The notes below the pieces were generated by a model. It was given only the letters and a program-made list of their open reading frames with translations. It was not told the DNA's origin and did not search any database. 64,000 nt of DNA from Gavia stellata (Eukaryota > Chordata > Aves > Gaviiformes > Gaviidae): contig NC_082613.1 in the NCBI RefSeq assembly GCF_030936135.1, forward strand, positions 1,674,001-1,738,000. The letters are read 5' to 3'. Made by a program: the position numbers and the translations under genes. Numbering within the stretch: the stretch's first letter is position 1; each line of letters starts with the position of its first letter. This document shows, in pieces, positions 11,501-19,865 of this stretch.

Positions 11501-14500
11501 CTGGTTTTTCCATCCTGGCCTCCTAACACACAGCTCCAGGGTGGAACTGCAGCTTCAAAGCAGCCCTCCCCTTGCCAGCTGCAGGGCAGGGACCCCGTGG
11601 GGAGCAGCACCGAGATAAGGGAGCCGGTGTGGGCGGCAGCTCAGCCTCGCCGGGTGAGTAACTCCGGAGATGCTGCTTCAGCGAAGCGAGAGCTGAAGGC
11701 AGCCCCACGTTTCAGAAGAAAGGCACCGCGGGATGTCACGCTGCCTCTGCGGCTCACGGCCACCAACAAGCCAGACCCCTGGGAGGGAAAGGGGATGGGT
11801 AACGCAGGGCTCAGAAAGGTAAACTCGGGGCTAACGCCTTTGTACGCAGGTGAACATTACCGAAGCAGCGGTCTGACACAAGAACAATGGAAAGATTGTA
11901 ACCTGGTTTTTCTTCAGCAGTTTGCTGCTTGGTTCTCGCATTTCTCCACGGAGAAATTCGGAGCGAAGCCAGCAACACCACTTCAGCAGGGCGCCAGGGC
12001 TGCGAGAGGCCGCAGCCACCTCCGACGTGCAAAGCCCAGCACCCCACAGCCCCGACTCTGATCTGCCTCCGGATCAAAAACCTCCACCGACTTATCTAGA
12101 AGAACCACCCCAGCAGAAAGCCAGCACCCGAAACAGAGCCTCCTCCCAGACTCCATCCCATTCGCACCGCTCCAAAAAATGACTGAAAGGCAGTACTGGG
12201 TTGAGAGAAATCACAGAATCACTAAGGTTGGAAAAGACCTGTCAGATCATCGAGTCCAACCACCACCCCAACCCCACCATGCCCACTAACCCATGTCCTG
12301 CAGTGCCTCGTCCACACGTTCCTTGAACAGCTCCAGGGATGGTGACTCCACCACTTCCCTGGGCAGCCTCTGCCAGTGCTTCACCGCTCTCTCAGGAAAG
12401 AGATTTTTCCTAATATCCAGCCTGAACCTCCCCTGGTGCAACTTGAGGCCATTTCCTCTTGTCCTGTCGCTTGTCACTTGGGAGAAGAGACCAACACCCA
12501 CCTCCCCACAACCCCTTTTCAGGCAGTTGTAGAGAGCGATGAGGTCTCCCCTCAGCCTCCTCTTCTCCAGACTGAACACCCCCAGCTCCCTCAGCCACTC
12601 CCCATCAGACTTGTGCTCCAGACCCCTCACCAGCTCCGTCGCCCTTCTCTGGACACGCTCCAGCACCTCAATGTCCTTCTTGTAGTGAGGGGCCCAAAAC
12701 TGAACATAGCATTCGAGGTGCGGCCTCACCAGCACCGAGTAAATAACCCAGCCCACATCTTAAACCCTGTCCTCCAGAGAAAAAGAAACAAACCAACTTC
12801 AACAGCTTGTATGAAAAATTCAAGCGACTGAAGTGTGTGTCTGCCACGGAGACGTAACTGGGGGGAAAGCAAAACCACAAAAAAAGGGGAGTTCCTCCGC
12901 ACTGTTTCCCCCATCCCATTCCAGAGGAACAGAGTGAGGCAGACGCAGGAGAGAACTCAAACACCTTCAAGCCCCAGCGGTGCATCCCACCAAGCCGGTC
13001 CTGCCTTCGCCGGTTGCCATGATGAAGCCGGGGGAGGAAGGCTCTCCTCTTCCTCCCCGGGAGGATCCATAAACCAGATGGGAGGAAGAGAAGCAAGCGT
13101 GTGCTGATAAAGCAGCGGGCTTGCGCCTCCTTTCTCCTCCGCTCCTGCCTCGCCTGGAAACTTGAGAGAGAAAAAAGTCTCCCCCAGAAACCCGCACTGG
13201 GGACGCTGGTCGGAAATACAGGCACCTCACCAGAGCATCAAGCGCTGACCCCTTCCGATCGCCGATGGAAGAGAAAAGCTTCTTGCTGATTATTACTGCT
13301 TTCCCATTTCCCTCTGCCTTTTCCAGTCAATCTTCAAAACACATGAACCGATTAAGCTCTTAACCATTGCTTGTATCATTTTTTTTTAATAGCAAAACCA
13401 TACCCAAAGGGGCACTAGAAAAAGGCGTCGACCCCCAGGCTGAGTTCGGTTTCCAAGTGCCACATAAGGCAAGTTGAAAGCCCGCTTCCCGCGTGAGCGG
13501 TGACCGAGCCGAAGCCGAGGAATCCCAGCCCGTGCTTGCAACCGCTTTCCTTACGCCAGCTGGGGCTGCAAAGGGAAAACAGAGGGAGAGGGAGCCAGCG
13601 CCGCTACGGCATCTCCCCGGGAGGAGTGGAGCCCAGCGGAGGCAACCGTCCAAGGCTACGGAGAGACCGTGGGTGGCTCGTGCTGCCACCCACCACCAGC
13701 CCCACAGCCCTGCTCGGCGAGGGGAATCCCAGCAGCCGGTGCAGCGGGAGTCGGGCGGGCTTTGCTCCGCGAGCCCGAGATCCACGTCCTTCCCATCGAC
13801 CTGCTGCCATCCCGGAGCAGGAGGGAGCGAGGAGCCTGCCCACCGGTCCTTCTCCAGAGAGCCGCATGGAAAACCCTCAGGGAATCCTTAACGCCTGCTA
13901 AGATATGCTCCGCTTGTAGCCTGAGTAAATAAAAATCATCTTCTCTCTGCTGCGTAGAGCTGTCCTGTTCCTGACCATCCAGAGGACACTGGGAGGATAA
14001 GAAAAGGTTTCCAAAGACAAATAAGAGGGGAAATAAGAGCAAAAGGAAACCAAACCGCTTGAGCCAGCTTCTGCCGTGATCCGTGTTCCCAGACAACACT
14101 GCGCTGCTGCACGTGGGTCTGCAGGGGCTCGGAGCCACACTAAGCCCAGAAACCCTTCCGCATCCAAGAAGAGACACATCTCAAATTTCACGTCTGGCTG
14201 CCTCGCCACCGAGGGAGCTCAGGAAGTCACCGTGGGCCAGAAAGCAAGAGCAGAGCCTTTCTTCCCCACCACCACCCGCTCTTTCGGGAGTGGAAAAGGC
14301 TCTCGGAAGCGCTCGCAGACTCGGGGTGCAGTGGAGGAGCGGGGCAGCTCCTGCCCGTGGCGTCCCCGCTGCCCGCCCCAGCGCTGGCAGCTCTTGCCAC
14401 TGCCTGTGCCCTACCAGAAGTTCATCTGTTACCGAGTTTTATCCCGGTTACAGCAGAATGAGGGGAGCGGTGCCCGCACTGTAACGTAAAAGCCATGCCC

Positions 14501-15757
14501 TGCCCTGAGCCACAGGGAACCGACACAGAAACAGCGAGGTGTAAGTGAGGAAGGGAGACAAATGTCTCTTTTTTTTGTAGAGAGCAATAAACAGCCACTC
14601 GCTATCCACTTATTTCAAGTGCAGGGACTTCTGGATCAGACAAACCTGCCCGGATCCAGCTCCAGGTGCGACCTTGGATTTTCTGCCCACCGAAAGAGCA
14701 AAGCACTAAAACGTCTCTGGGCACCGTCCCGTGAAAGACAAGAGAGAGAAAGCGAAGAGCCCGTCGCTACATGGGCCTTCAAGGTACCAGCCAGGTGCTT
14801 TGGCCATGGAAGCAAAGACTTGAGCCACCTGCAGCTGAAGAGACCAGACCTGAGCGAACAGTGGCCCCAGATCCGAAACGCCAACAAGGCAGGCAGAAAT
14901 GGGGCAAAGCAGCAGCGCATTAAAGATCAGGCGTATTCACCCTGGTTTTTTGAGCAGTGCCTCTCCACGCAACACCGTGCGGTTTCAAGGCCACCTCTCT
15001 CGCTCCTGTTGCCGGCAGCAGAGGTTCCTGCGGGGCTCTGCCGAAAAATGCGGCCCCCAAGTACCCCCCCTTGGGAAGGGGAGCCCTGCTGCACCGCGCT
15101 CGCCACGCTGCGGACGGAGACTCATCTGGGAGGCACGCACAGCAAAGCCATCGTGAAATAAATAGCAGAAAACCATTGATTTAGCTACCGGCGTCCTGTT
15201 CCAACAGGGTTTGTGTCCATTCCAGCACCCACATCCACTCAGAAAAGATAGTTTGGTTTGGGTTTTTTTTTTTCCCCCTCTGGTTTGGATGTTTTGGAGA
15301 AAACAAAAGTCTTGCATTGCTTTTTACCCCAGGTAACACCAGCTTAAACCCCTCAGTGGTAACCCAGCTTTAACAGAAAGAGTGGAGCCTGCTCTGCTCT
15401 GTAAGCTCGGGGCTGCGGAGCCCAGAGCCCTGGCTGTGGTCCCGGGGCGTCAGTGAGCACCTAAGGAGGAACCGGAGATTGCCCGGGCATCGCTGCGGTC
15501 CCCGCTGTGAGAAGCGATGCAGGAGCAAGACGTGGATGATTAAAAGCACCCAGCCCAGCTGACCACGGCCACGGGTGGGAGGTTTTCCAGCACCTCACCT
15601 CGGCGTACGCCAACCCCGTCTCTTACCCGTGCTGGGACAGGTTGGTGGTGACCAGCACCGTCTTCACCTCCTCCACGCCGCCTCCATCCACCGTGCCGTC
15701 GGGCGTCGTCACCACCACCACCTCCTCCATGTGAACGCTGACGTCCGGAGTGGCCAT
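1860..15757 (-). CDS. GMEB2: GMEB2, glucocorticoid modulatory element-binding protein 2 (complete, 9 coding exons)
   Basis: Joining minus-strand exons 15757-15627, 10301-10204, 9394-9267, 7840-7737, 6038-5881, 4148-4077, 3497-3360, 2824-2702 and 2500-1860 gives 1593 nt, or 530 residues plus TGA. As I recall, the human protein has the same length. All phases match. The family is a nuclear DNA-binding factor that recognises PuCGPy sites in the glucocorticoid modulatory element, usually as a heteromer with GMEB1, and tunes glucocorticoid-receptor transcription. Visible parts are an acidic N-terminus with an alanine run (57-64), a SAND domain (about 80-163) with the KDWK signature at 140-143, a central helical region (about 231-345), and a Ser/Thr/Pro/Val-rich C-terminal tail. 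The start is the first Met of the recognisable N-terminus, with G at -3 and G at +4. GMEB1 is the only close alternative, and the N- and C-terminal sequences fit GMEB2 better. Confidence 0.96.
2702..2824 (-). CDS. GMEB2: GMEB2 coding exon 8 (residues 277-317)
   Basis: It encodes [18 protein letters not shown] through [15 protein letters not shown], continuing the central helical/coiled-coil segment. Acceptor TTTTTAAG; donor GGCAG|GTATGC. 123 bases, phase 1 on both sides. Confidence 0.95.
3360..3497 (-). CDS. GMEB2: GMEB2 coding exon 7 (residues 231-276, helical region)
   Basis: It encodes [19 protein letters not shown] and [19 protein letters not shown], predicted amphipathic helix used for GMEB self-association. 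Acceptor TTTCTCCAG; donor GGTG|GTAAGG. 138 bases, symmetric phase 1. Confidence 0.95.
4077..4148 (-). CDS. GMEB2: GMEB2 coding exon 6 (residues 207-230)
   Basis: A short 72-base exon reading [19 protein letters not shown] to SIG. Acceptor GGTTGCAG; donor GGAG|GTACGG. It is a multiple of three in length with phase-1 flanks, so skipping it would keep the frame. Confidence 0.92.
4941..5000. repeat. 30-bp tandem duplication
   Basis: Two adjacent 30-base copies (4941-4970 and 4971-5000) differ at one base (CATCGGC versus CATTGGC). It lies in a GMEB2 intron. Confidence 0.9.
5881..6038 (-). CDS. GMEB2: GMEB2 coding exon 5 (residues 154-206)
   Basis: It completes the SAND region with [18 protein letters not shown] and CRSTKIDL, then a Ser/Thr/Pro linker ending TPASAD. 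Cys171 and Cys175 are the conserved CSNTC pair of the GMEB family, which I associate with metal binding next to the SAND core. Acceptor CTTGCAG; donor GATG|GTACGT. Confidence 0.95.
7737..7840 (-). CDS. GMEB2: GMEB2 coding exon 4 (residues 120-153, KDWK motif)
   Basis: It begins [17 protein letters not shown] and includes [18 protein letters not shown] at residues 140-143 is the DNA-contacting signature of the SAND domain. Acceptor TCTTGCAG; donor CTCCG|GTTAGT, leaving two bases of an Arg codon. Confidence 0.96.
9267..9394 (-). CDS. GMEB2: GMEB2 coding exon 3 (residues 77-119, first half of SAND domain)
   Basis: It encodes [17 protein letters not shown] and continues to VKCVQ, the start of the SAND fold, with conserved Cys96, Trp105, Cys110 and Cys117. 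The donor is CAG|GTGAGA, phase 0. The acceptor is an overlapping GAGAAG (NAGNAG) with only a modest pyrimidine tract. Confidence 0.95.
10023..10078. repeat. Short GC-rich tandem repeat (GGGAGAGCATCCC, 3 copies)
   Basis: Three imperfect copies of GGGAGAGCATCCCCGG with unequal spacers lie in the intron between GMEB2 residues 76 and 77. Confidence 0.75.
10204..10301 (-). CDS. GMEB2: GMEB2 coding exon 2 (residues 44-76, alanine run)
   Basis: It follows acceptor TTACCAG and ends CTAG|GTAGG. It encodes [12 protein letters not shown], then eight alanines from mixed GCN codons (GCA, GCT, GCG, GCC), then [12 protein letters not shown]. The mixed codons argue for a selected alanine tract, not a recent triplet expansion. 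Entry and exit phases join cleanly to the neighbouring exons. Confidence 0.93.
10302..15626 (-). other. GMEB2 intron 2 (5.3 kb)
   Basis: It holds the CR1 fragment at 12208-12745. The rest is moderately GC-rich sequence with no recognised gene or element. Confidence 0.7.
12208..12745 (-). mobile_element. CR1 LINE fragment, 3' end, inserted on minus strand
   Basis: The minus-strand translation from about 12756 to 12286 is the C-terminal part of the CR1 ORF2 protein ([52 protein letters not shown]). It is followed by the characteristic 3'UTR (GGTTGGACTCGATGATCTGA and AACCTTAGTGATTCTGTGAT). It is 5'-truncated, lacks the reverse-transcriptase core, and lies in GMEB2 intron 2. It cannot be autonomous. 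Confidence 0.95.
15627..15757 (-). CDS. GMEB2: GMEB2 coding exon 1 (N-terminus, residues 1-43)
   Basis: It opens with [12 protein letters not shown] and runs through a Val/Thr-rich acidic segment to SQH. The donor reads CACGG|GTAAGA, leaving two bases of a Gly codon. The same exon carries 5'UTR from 15758 to an acceptor (CCGCAG) at about 15807, so the gene has at least one upstream non-coding exon. Confidence 0.95.
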
Positions 15758-15806
15758 CGCCAGGCAGGAGCGGGCAGCGACGGGCGAGCCCTCGGTCACC
15801 GGCTGC
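15758..15806 (-). other. GMEB2: GMEB2 5'UTR part of exon 2
   Basis: A splice acceptor (CTCCGCAG) lies just upstream on the minus strand, and there is no ATG between it and the GMEB2 start. The reading frame is open but not recognisably GMEB2, so this is taken as leader sequence. Confidence 0.6.
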
Positions 15807-16799
15807 CTGCGGAGAACGGAGGAGAAGCCCCGCGTCAAAAGGTCTCCCCGCTAAAAATCGGCCGTGGAAAGACCGTCGTCGGCGCGGCAGAACAAGGGGG
15901 CTGCAGGGAATCCCCGCTCCGAAGGAGGAGGGGATTGGCAAATCCCCAACCGCCCCATCCCAAGAGGAGGGATGAGGGGAGCTCGTAACCCAGCAGGCGC
16001 TCCGCAGGCTGGGCGAGGGCGATGGGCGGTGGCGAGGGGCAGAGTGGGAGCAGACGGCGCGCGAAAAACGGTCCTGGCGTTCACCAAAAACTCCAGAAGT
16101 TCACTGACAGTTTGAAGGTGCGTTTCCAAATGCATTTCGAACTGCCTCAGAAGGAATTCAGGCTGCCGGAGGAGCTCACCACCGTCTCCTCCACGGTGAG
16201 AACAAGGGCTCTCCCTCCTCCAAAGTCACAGGCGCACAAAAAAGTCAAATCACAAAAAGGACATCAAGCCTGCAGAAACAAAGCGACGCCTGAAAACCAT
16301 TTCAAAGTGCGCGTTTCTAATCAATGGGCAACAGATTTAAAACAGCACTGAAAACCAACTTCAGCGCCCAGCCCTGCAACGCCGGCGTTCCGTACGCGAG
16401 AAGAAACCGGGGGGAAAAAAGCAAACCCTCGATAACTCGAGGCACGAGGAGCCGTGCGTCTTTTCTGCTCTCACGGCTGCACTCCATCCCCGGCTGCTCC
16501 AGCCTCCGTGCCCGGAGCACAACGTAAAGCCCCGGTCCCCTGGGACACCGTCGCCCACCTCTCCTGCCAGCTCTCACCCTACGCCTGCTTTCCCGGGGAT
16601 TTTCGGTAACCGGAGAATTAGAAGCAGTTTTATGGCATTTAAGCAATAGGAGAGGAGAGGTCAGAGAGGGAAATAAATACCCTTTACCGACACAGGCGTA
16701 TACGTGCATAAACACCCTCCAAACACCCCGTTATCCTTAACGTTACAAGGACAGCGTGATAAAATTAGCATACGCTATTTAGAGCAGTAAAATCAGCTT

Positions 16800-17560
16800 C
16801 TGACGAGATCTTCAGCCCTGTCCCAGGAGCGACCCGCGCCTCCCCCCGAGAGCTGAGCAGCACCCACGGGTACGCTCACGCCCGGGCGCGGGGAAGCGGG
16901 CGGCTGCGGAGCATCTCCGATAGCTCCTATAGCACCGGCGCAGTCTACGCCGAGCCAGGCAAGGGCACCGTTCTGCGAGTGCTCCCCTTGCCAAGGTCCG
17001 GCCGTCCAAGCTCCCGCTCCCATGCCGTCCTTCGGAGCGGCGGCACAGGGCGCAGTGGAGAAGCCGCTCGGCTCCCGCCACCTTCCCCGGCCACAGCCGG
17101 AGCCGCGCGCTGAGCCGACGCGTCTCACCTGACTTCGCAACGCGACTCACGCCCCGCAGGAACGCCCGCCTGACCCGCGCGGAGCCCACGAGGTGATCTT
17201 CGCCCTCCGATGGAGTTCATCCGAGCCGAAAAGGCGGACCGGCCCCTCTGAGGCAGCGCGGCACGAAGCCACCCATGGAAGCGCTTTTTGGTTTCGCAGC
17301 GGCACGGAGCAGAGCGAGAGCGGGCGGCCGGAGCGAGGGCGAGGCGAGAGAAACCAGAGGGTTGGCTACAAAGCAGCGTTTTGGCCATGGCGGAACCGGG
17401 CTGGGTCGCAGCGCTCCAGCCGCACGCCCGCTCCCCGTTCCCCTCGCTCCCGCGCCGGGACGGCAGCTCCCTGCCCTTTATCGGGATAAAAGCCCGCTGG
17501 GCGCCGCACAGTGCCGGACGGAGATGCGGTGCAGACGCTCAGCTGCCTTCGGTTTAACGC
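16800..17560. promoter_or_regulatory. CpG-rich block in GMEB2 intron 1, possible alternative promoter
   Basis: This stretch is GC-rich with many CpGs, about 1.5 kb inside the main promoter. It contains a minus-strand donor-like TCAG|GTGAGA at 17128-17129 that could join to the exon 2 acceptor at 15807. No protein match is seen. An alternative GMEB2 first exon is a guess. Confidence 0.3.
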
Positions 17561-17919
17561 CCGCACCTTTTTTTGTCGCTCTACCCCTACACCCCTCATC
17601 TTTTGTTTCGGGGTAACACCCTTCTTGCAGCGTTAGTGTCACCCGCGACGGCCGCCGCGACCCTGCCCAGTTTCGGGACGCTGCGGACATCCCACCCGGC
17701 ACCCTGACGGAGGGCTGGCGGCACGCGGGAAGGCGTGAATGCCACGAGCACACGTCGCTCCGACGCCTTCGGGCGGGACGGAGGCAAAACCGGGCGGAAA
17801 ACACAGCGGGGTGCAGCGGGGCGGCTGGGGGGCACCCCGGCTCTGCCCGGCCTCGGCGCAGCCGTACGCGTCCCCCCGGAGCACCGCAGCCGGCGCTGAG
17901 CGAGTGTCAGGGGCTGCGG

Positions 17920-18720
17920 GAAGATTTGGGGTGAGACAGAATAAAAAAGGGGGGAAAGAAAAAAAATAGCATTGCAGCAGGCGGAGGGGAGGGGGAGAGT
18001 TTTGGGGTGCGCTGTCGGTGGAGGAGGGCATGGGGGGGCTCTGCTGGGGGACAGGGCTGCGCAGGGGGAGCGCGGTGGGTGCAGCAAATGGGGGGTGAAG
18101 GCGCACACGCAGGGAGGGTGCGGGGGGGTGAAGCACGGGGGTGCATGGAGAGGGAGGGGGTGTATGGGGAGTGCACGGGAGTGCGGGGGGGGTGCGCGGG
18201 GAGGGGGCTTCCCCGGGGGGGGGTGCACAGTGGGTGGGGGTTGCACAGGGCGCGGGGTCCGGGGGGGCGCGGGGGGGGTTGCACAGGGGTGCGGAGAGAG
18301 GCGACTTCACCCCGGGGGGGGGAACGGAGCGCAGCGCGGGGGGGGCGGGAGGAGGGTGGCGGGGAGAGGGGGCGCACGGGGGGGCTGTGGCTGCATAGAG
18401 GGGGTGCACGGGGCGGGGGGGTGCACGGGGGTGTCGCCGCGCGCAGGACCCCCCGGGTGCCGCGGGGAAGGGGGGGGGGGGGCGGCGCTCCGCGTGGCGC
18501 CGCGCGGGAGGGCGGGCGGGGGGTGCCCCCCCGCGGCGGGGCGGCGCGCGCGCTCCCGCCGGCGGCGCCGGGCGCGAGGCCGGCGGGAGGGGGGGAAGGG
18601 GGAAGGGGGGGGGCGCGTGGGCGCGCTCACGCTGGCAGCGCCGGGCGCGCGGGAGGGAGGAGGAGGAGGAGGAGGAGGAGGAGGAGGAGGGGGGGGGGGC
18701 GCGGGGCGGGCGGGCGGCCG
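17920..18720 (+). repeat. Extremely G-rich low-complexity tract (G-quadruplex prone)
   Basis: The plus strand is dominated by G-runs of 4-12 bases separated by short GTGCACG, GCGCGGG or GGAG spacers, including imperfect repeats of GGGGGTGCACGGG. Long open frames through it arise from base composition. It lies in GMEB2 intron 1, so the transcribed (minus) RNA is C-rich here and the G-rich strand is the template. Confidence 0.8.
18651..18700 (+). repeat. (GGA)n microsatellite with poly-G tail
   Basis: About eleven GGA/GAG triplets are followed by a run of about ten G residues, immediately beside the GMEB2 promoter. Confidence 0.9.
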
Positions 18721-18835
18721 GGCGCTGCCGCCGTCTCCTGCCGCTGCCGTAACGTCCTGACGCTCCGCAGGGACCCGCCGGCCGGACGGCGCGTGCGGAG
18801 GCCCCGCGGCGGGCGAGGCCGGGCCCGGCGCTTAC

Positions 18836-19050
18836 CTCAGGCCGGGGTCCCGCTGCCCCGCTCCGGCTCCGGCTCCGGGCGCTCCGGCTGGGCGGCGGGC
18901 GGTGGGTGCGGGGAGGGAAGGGAGGCAGGGTGGGGGGGAGCGGGGCTCCGCCGCGCGCGGCTCTCGGCCCCGGCGCAGGCGCACGGCCGGGCCCGGCTCC
19001 CGGGACTTATTTCGCGGGGGCGCCGCGGCCCGAGCTGCCTGTGAAATAGG
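18836..19050 (-). promoter_or_regulatory. GMEB2: GMEB2 CpG-island promoter and non-coding exon 1
   Basis: A minus-strand donor CCTGAG|GTAAGC at 18835 closes a GC-rich segment with dense CpG, as expected of a non-coding first exon. GCGCAGGCGCA at 18973-18983 resembles an NRF1 site. The transcription start cannot be fixed from sequence, and the upper limit is approximate. Confidence 0.55.
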
Positions 19051-19204
19051 TGCCGGGCCGGCGCAGCGCGCCTGCGCGCTGGGCGGCGGGCGGGGGGACG
19101 GGGGTACGGCGCGCGCCGCCCGGGTCTGCCCGCGCGTGGGGTCCGCTGCTGCGCCGGCGGGCGCCTCCGTGGGGGATCCCGCGCGTCCCGCGTGCCCCCG
19201 CCGG

Positions 19205-19865
19205 GCCCTGCATGCCCCCCGTGTCCTCAGTGCCCCCCGTGTCTCCTGCGTGTGCCCCCCCGTGTCCTCAATGCCCCCCGTGTCTCCTGCGTGTGTCCCC
19301 CCGGGTCCTGCGTGTGTCCCGTGTCTCCTGCGTGTGCCCCCCCGGGTCCTGCGTGTGTCCCGTGTCTCCTGCGTGTGCCCCCCCCGGGTCCTCAATGCCC
19401 CCCGTGTCTCCTGCGTGTGTCCCCCCGGGTCCTCAATGCCCCCCGTGTCTCCTGCGTGTGCCCCCCCGGGTCCTCAATGCCCCCCGTGTCTCCTGCGTGT
19501 GCCCCCCCCCGGGTCCTCAATGCCCCCCGTGTCTCCTGTGTGTACCCCCCCGGGTCCTGCATGCCCCCCGTGTCTCCTGCGTGTACCCCCCCGGGTCCTC
19601 AATGCCCCCCGTGTCTCCTGCGTGTGCCCCCCCGGGTCCTCAATGCCCCCCGTGTCTCCTGCGTGTGCCCCCCCGGGTCCTGCATGACCCCCGTGTCTCC
19701 TGCGTGTGCCCCCCCGGGTCCTCAATGCCCCCCGTGTCTCCTGCGTGTGCCCCCCCGGGTCCTCAGTGCCCCCCGTGTCTCCTGTGTGTGTGCCCCCCCG
19801 GGTCCTCAGTGCCCCCCGTGTCTCCTGTGTGTGTGCCCCCCCGGGTCCTCAGTGCCCCCCGGGGG
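19205..19865. repeat. Minisatellite of about 41 bp, about 16 copies
   Basis: Each unit on the plus strand contains CCCCCCGTGTCTCCTGCGTG followed by TGCCCCCCCGGGTCCT and CAATG or GCATG. The period of about 41 bases is not a multiple of three, so the same unit appears in three rotating frames, for example GSSMPPVSPACAPP, GPQCPPCLLRVPP and RVLNAPRVSCVCPP. Units differ by point changes, one-base C-run changes and a few shortened copies. Two C-runs per unit make the minus strand G-quadruplex prone. The array lies just upstream of the GMEB2 promoter. Confidence 0.92.

Larger units (their letters stand above)
15807..18835 (-). other. GMEB2 intron 1 (3 kb, non-coding)
   Basis: From low to high coordinates it holds ordinary sequence to about 16.8 kb, a CpG-rich block (16800-17560), and the G-rich tract (17920-18720). 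No protein-coding match. Confidence 0.65.

Noticed and set aside
17596-19044. Long frames (216, 256 and 345 codons) of Pro- or Gly/Arg-rich protein on both strands
   Set aside because: G-rich composition removes stop codons. No family resemblance, and the region is GMEB2 intron 1.
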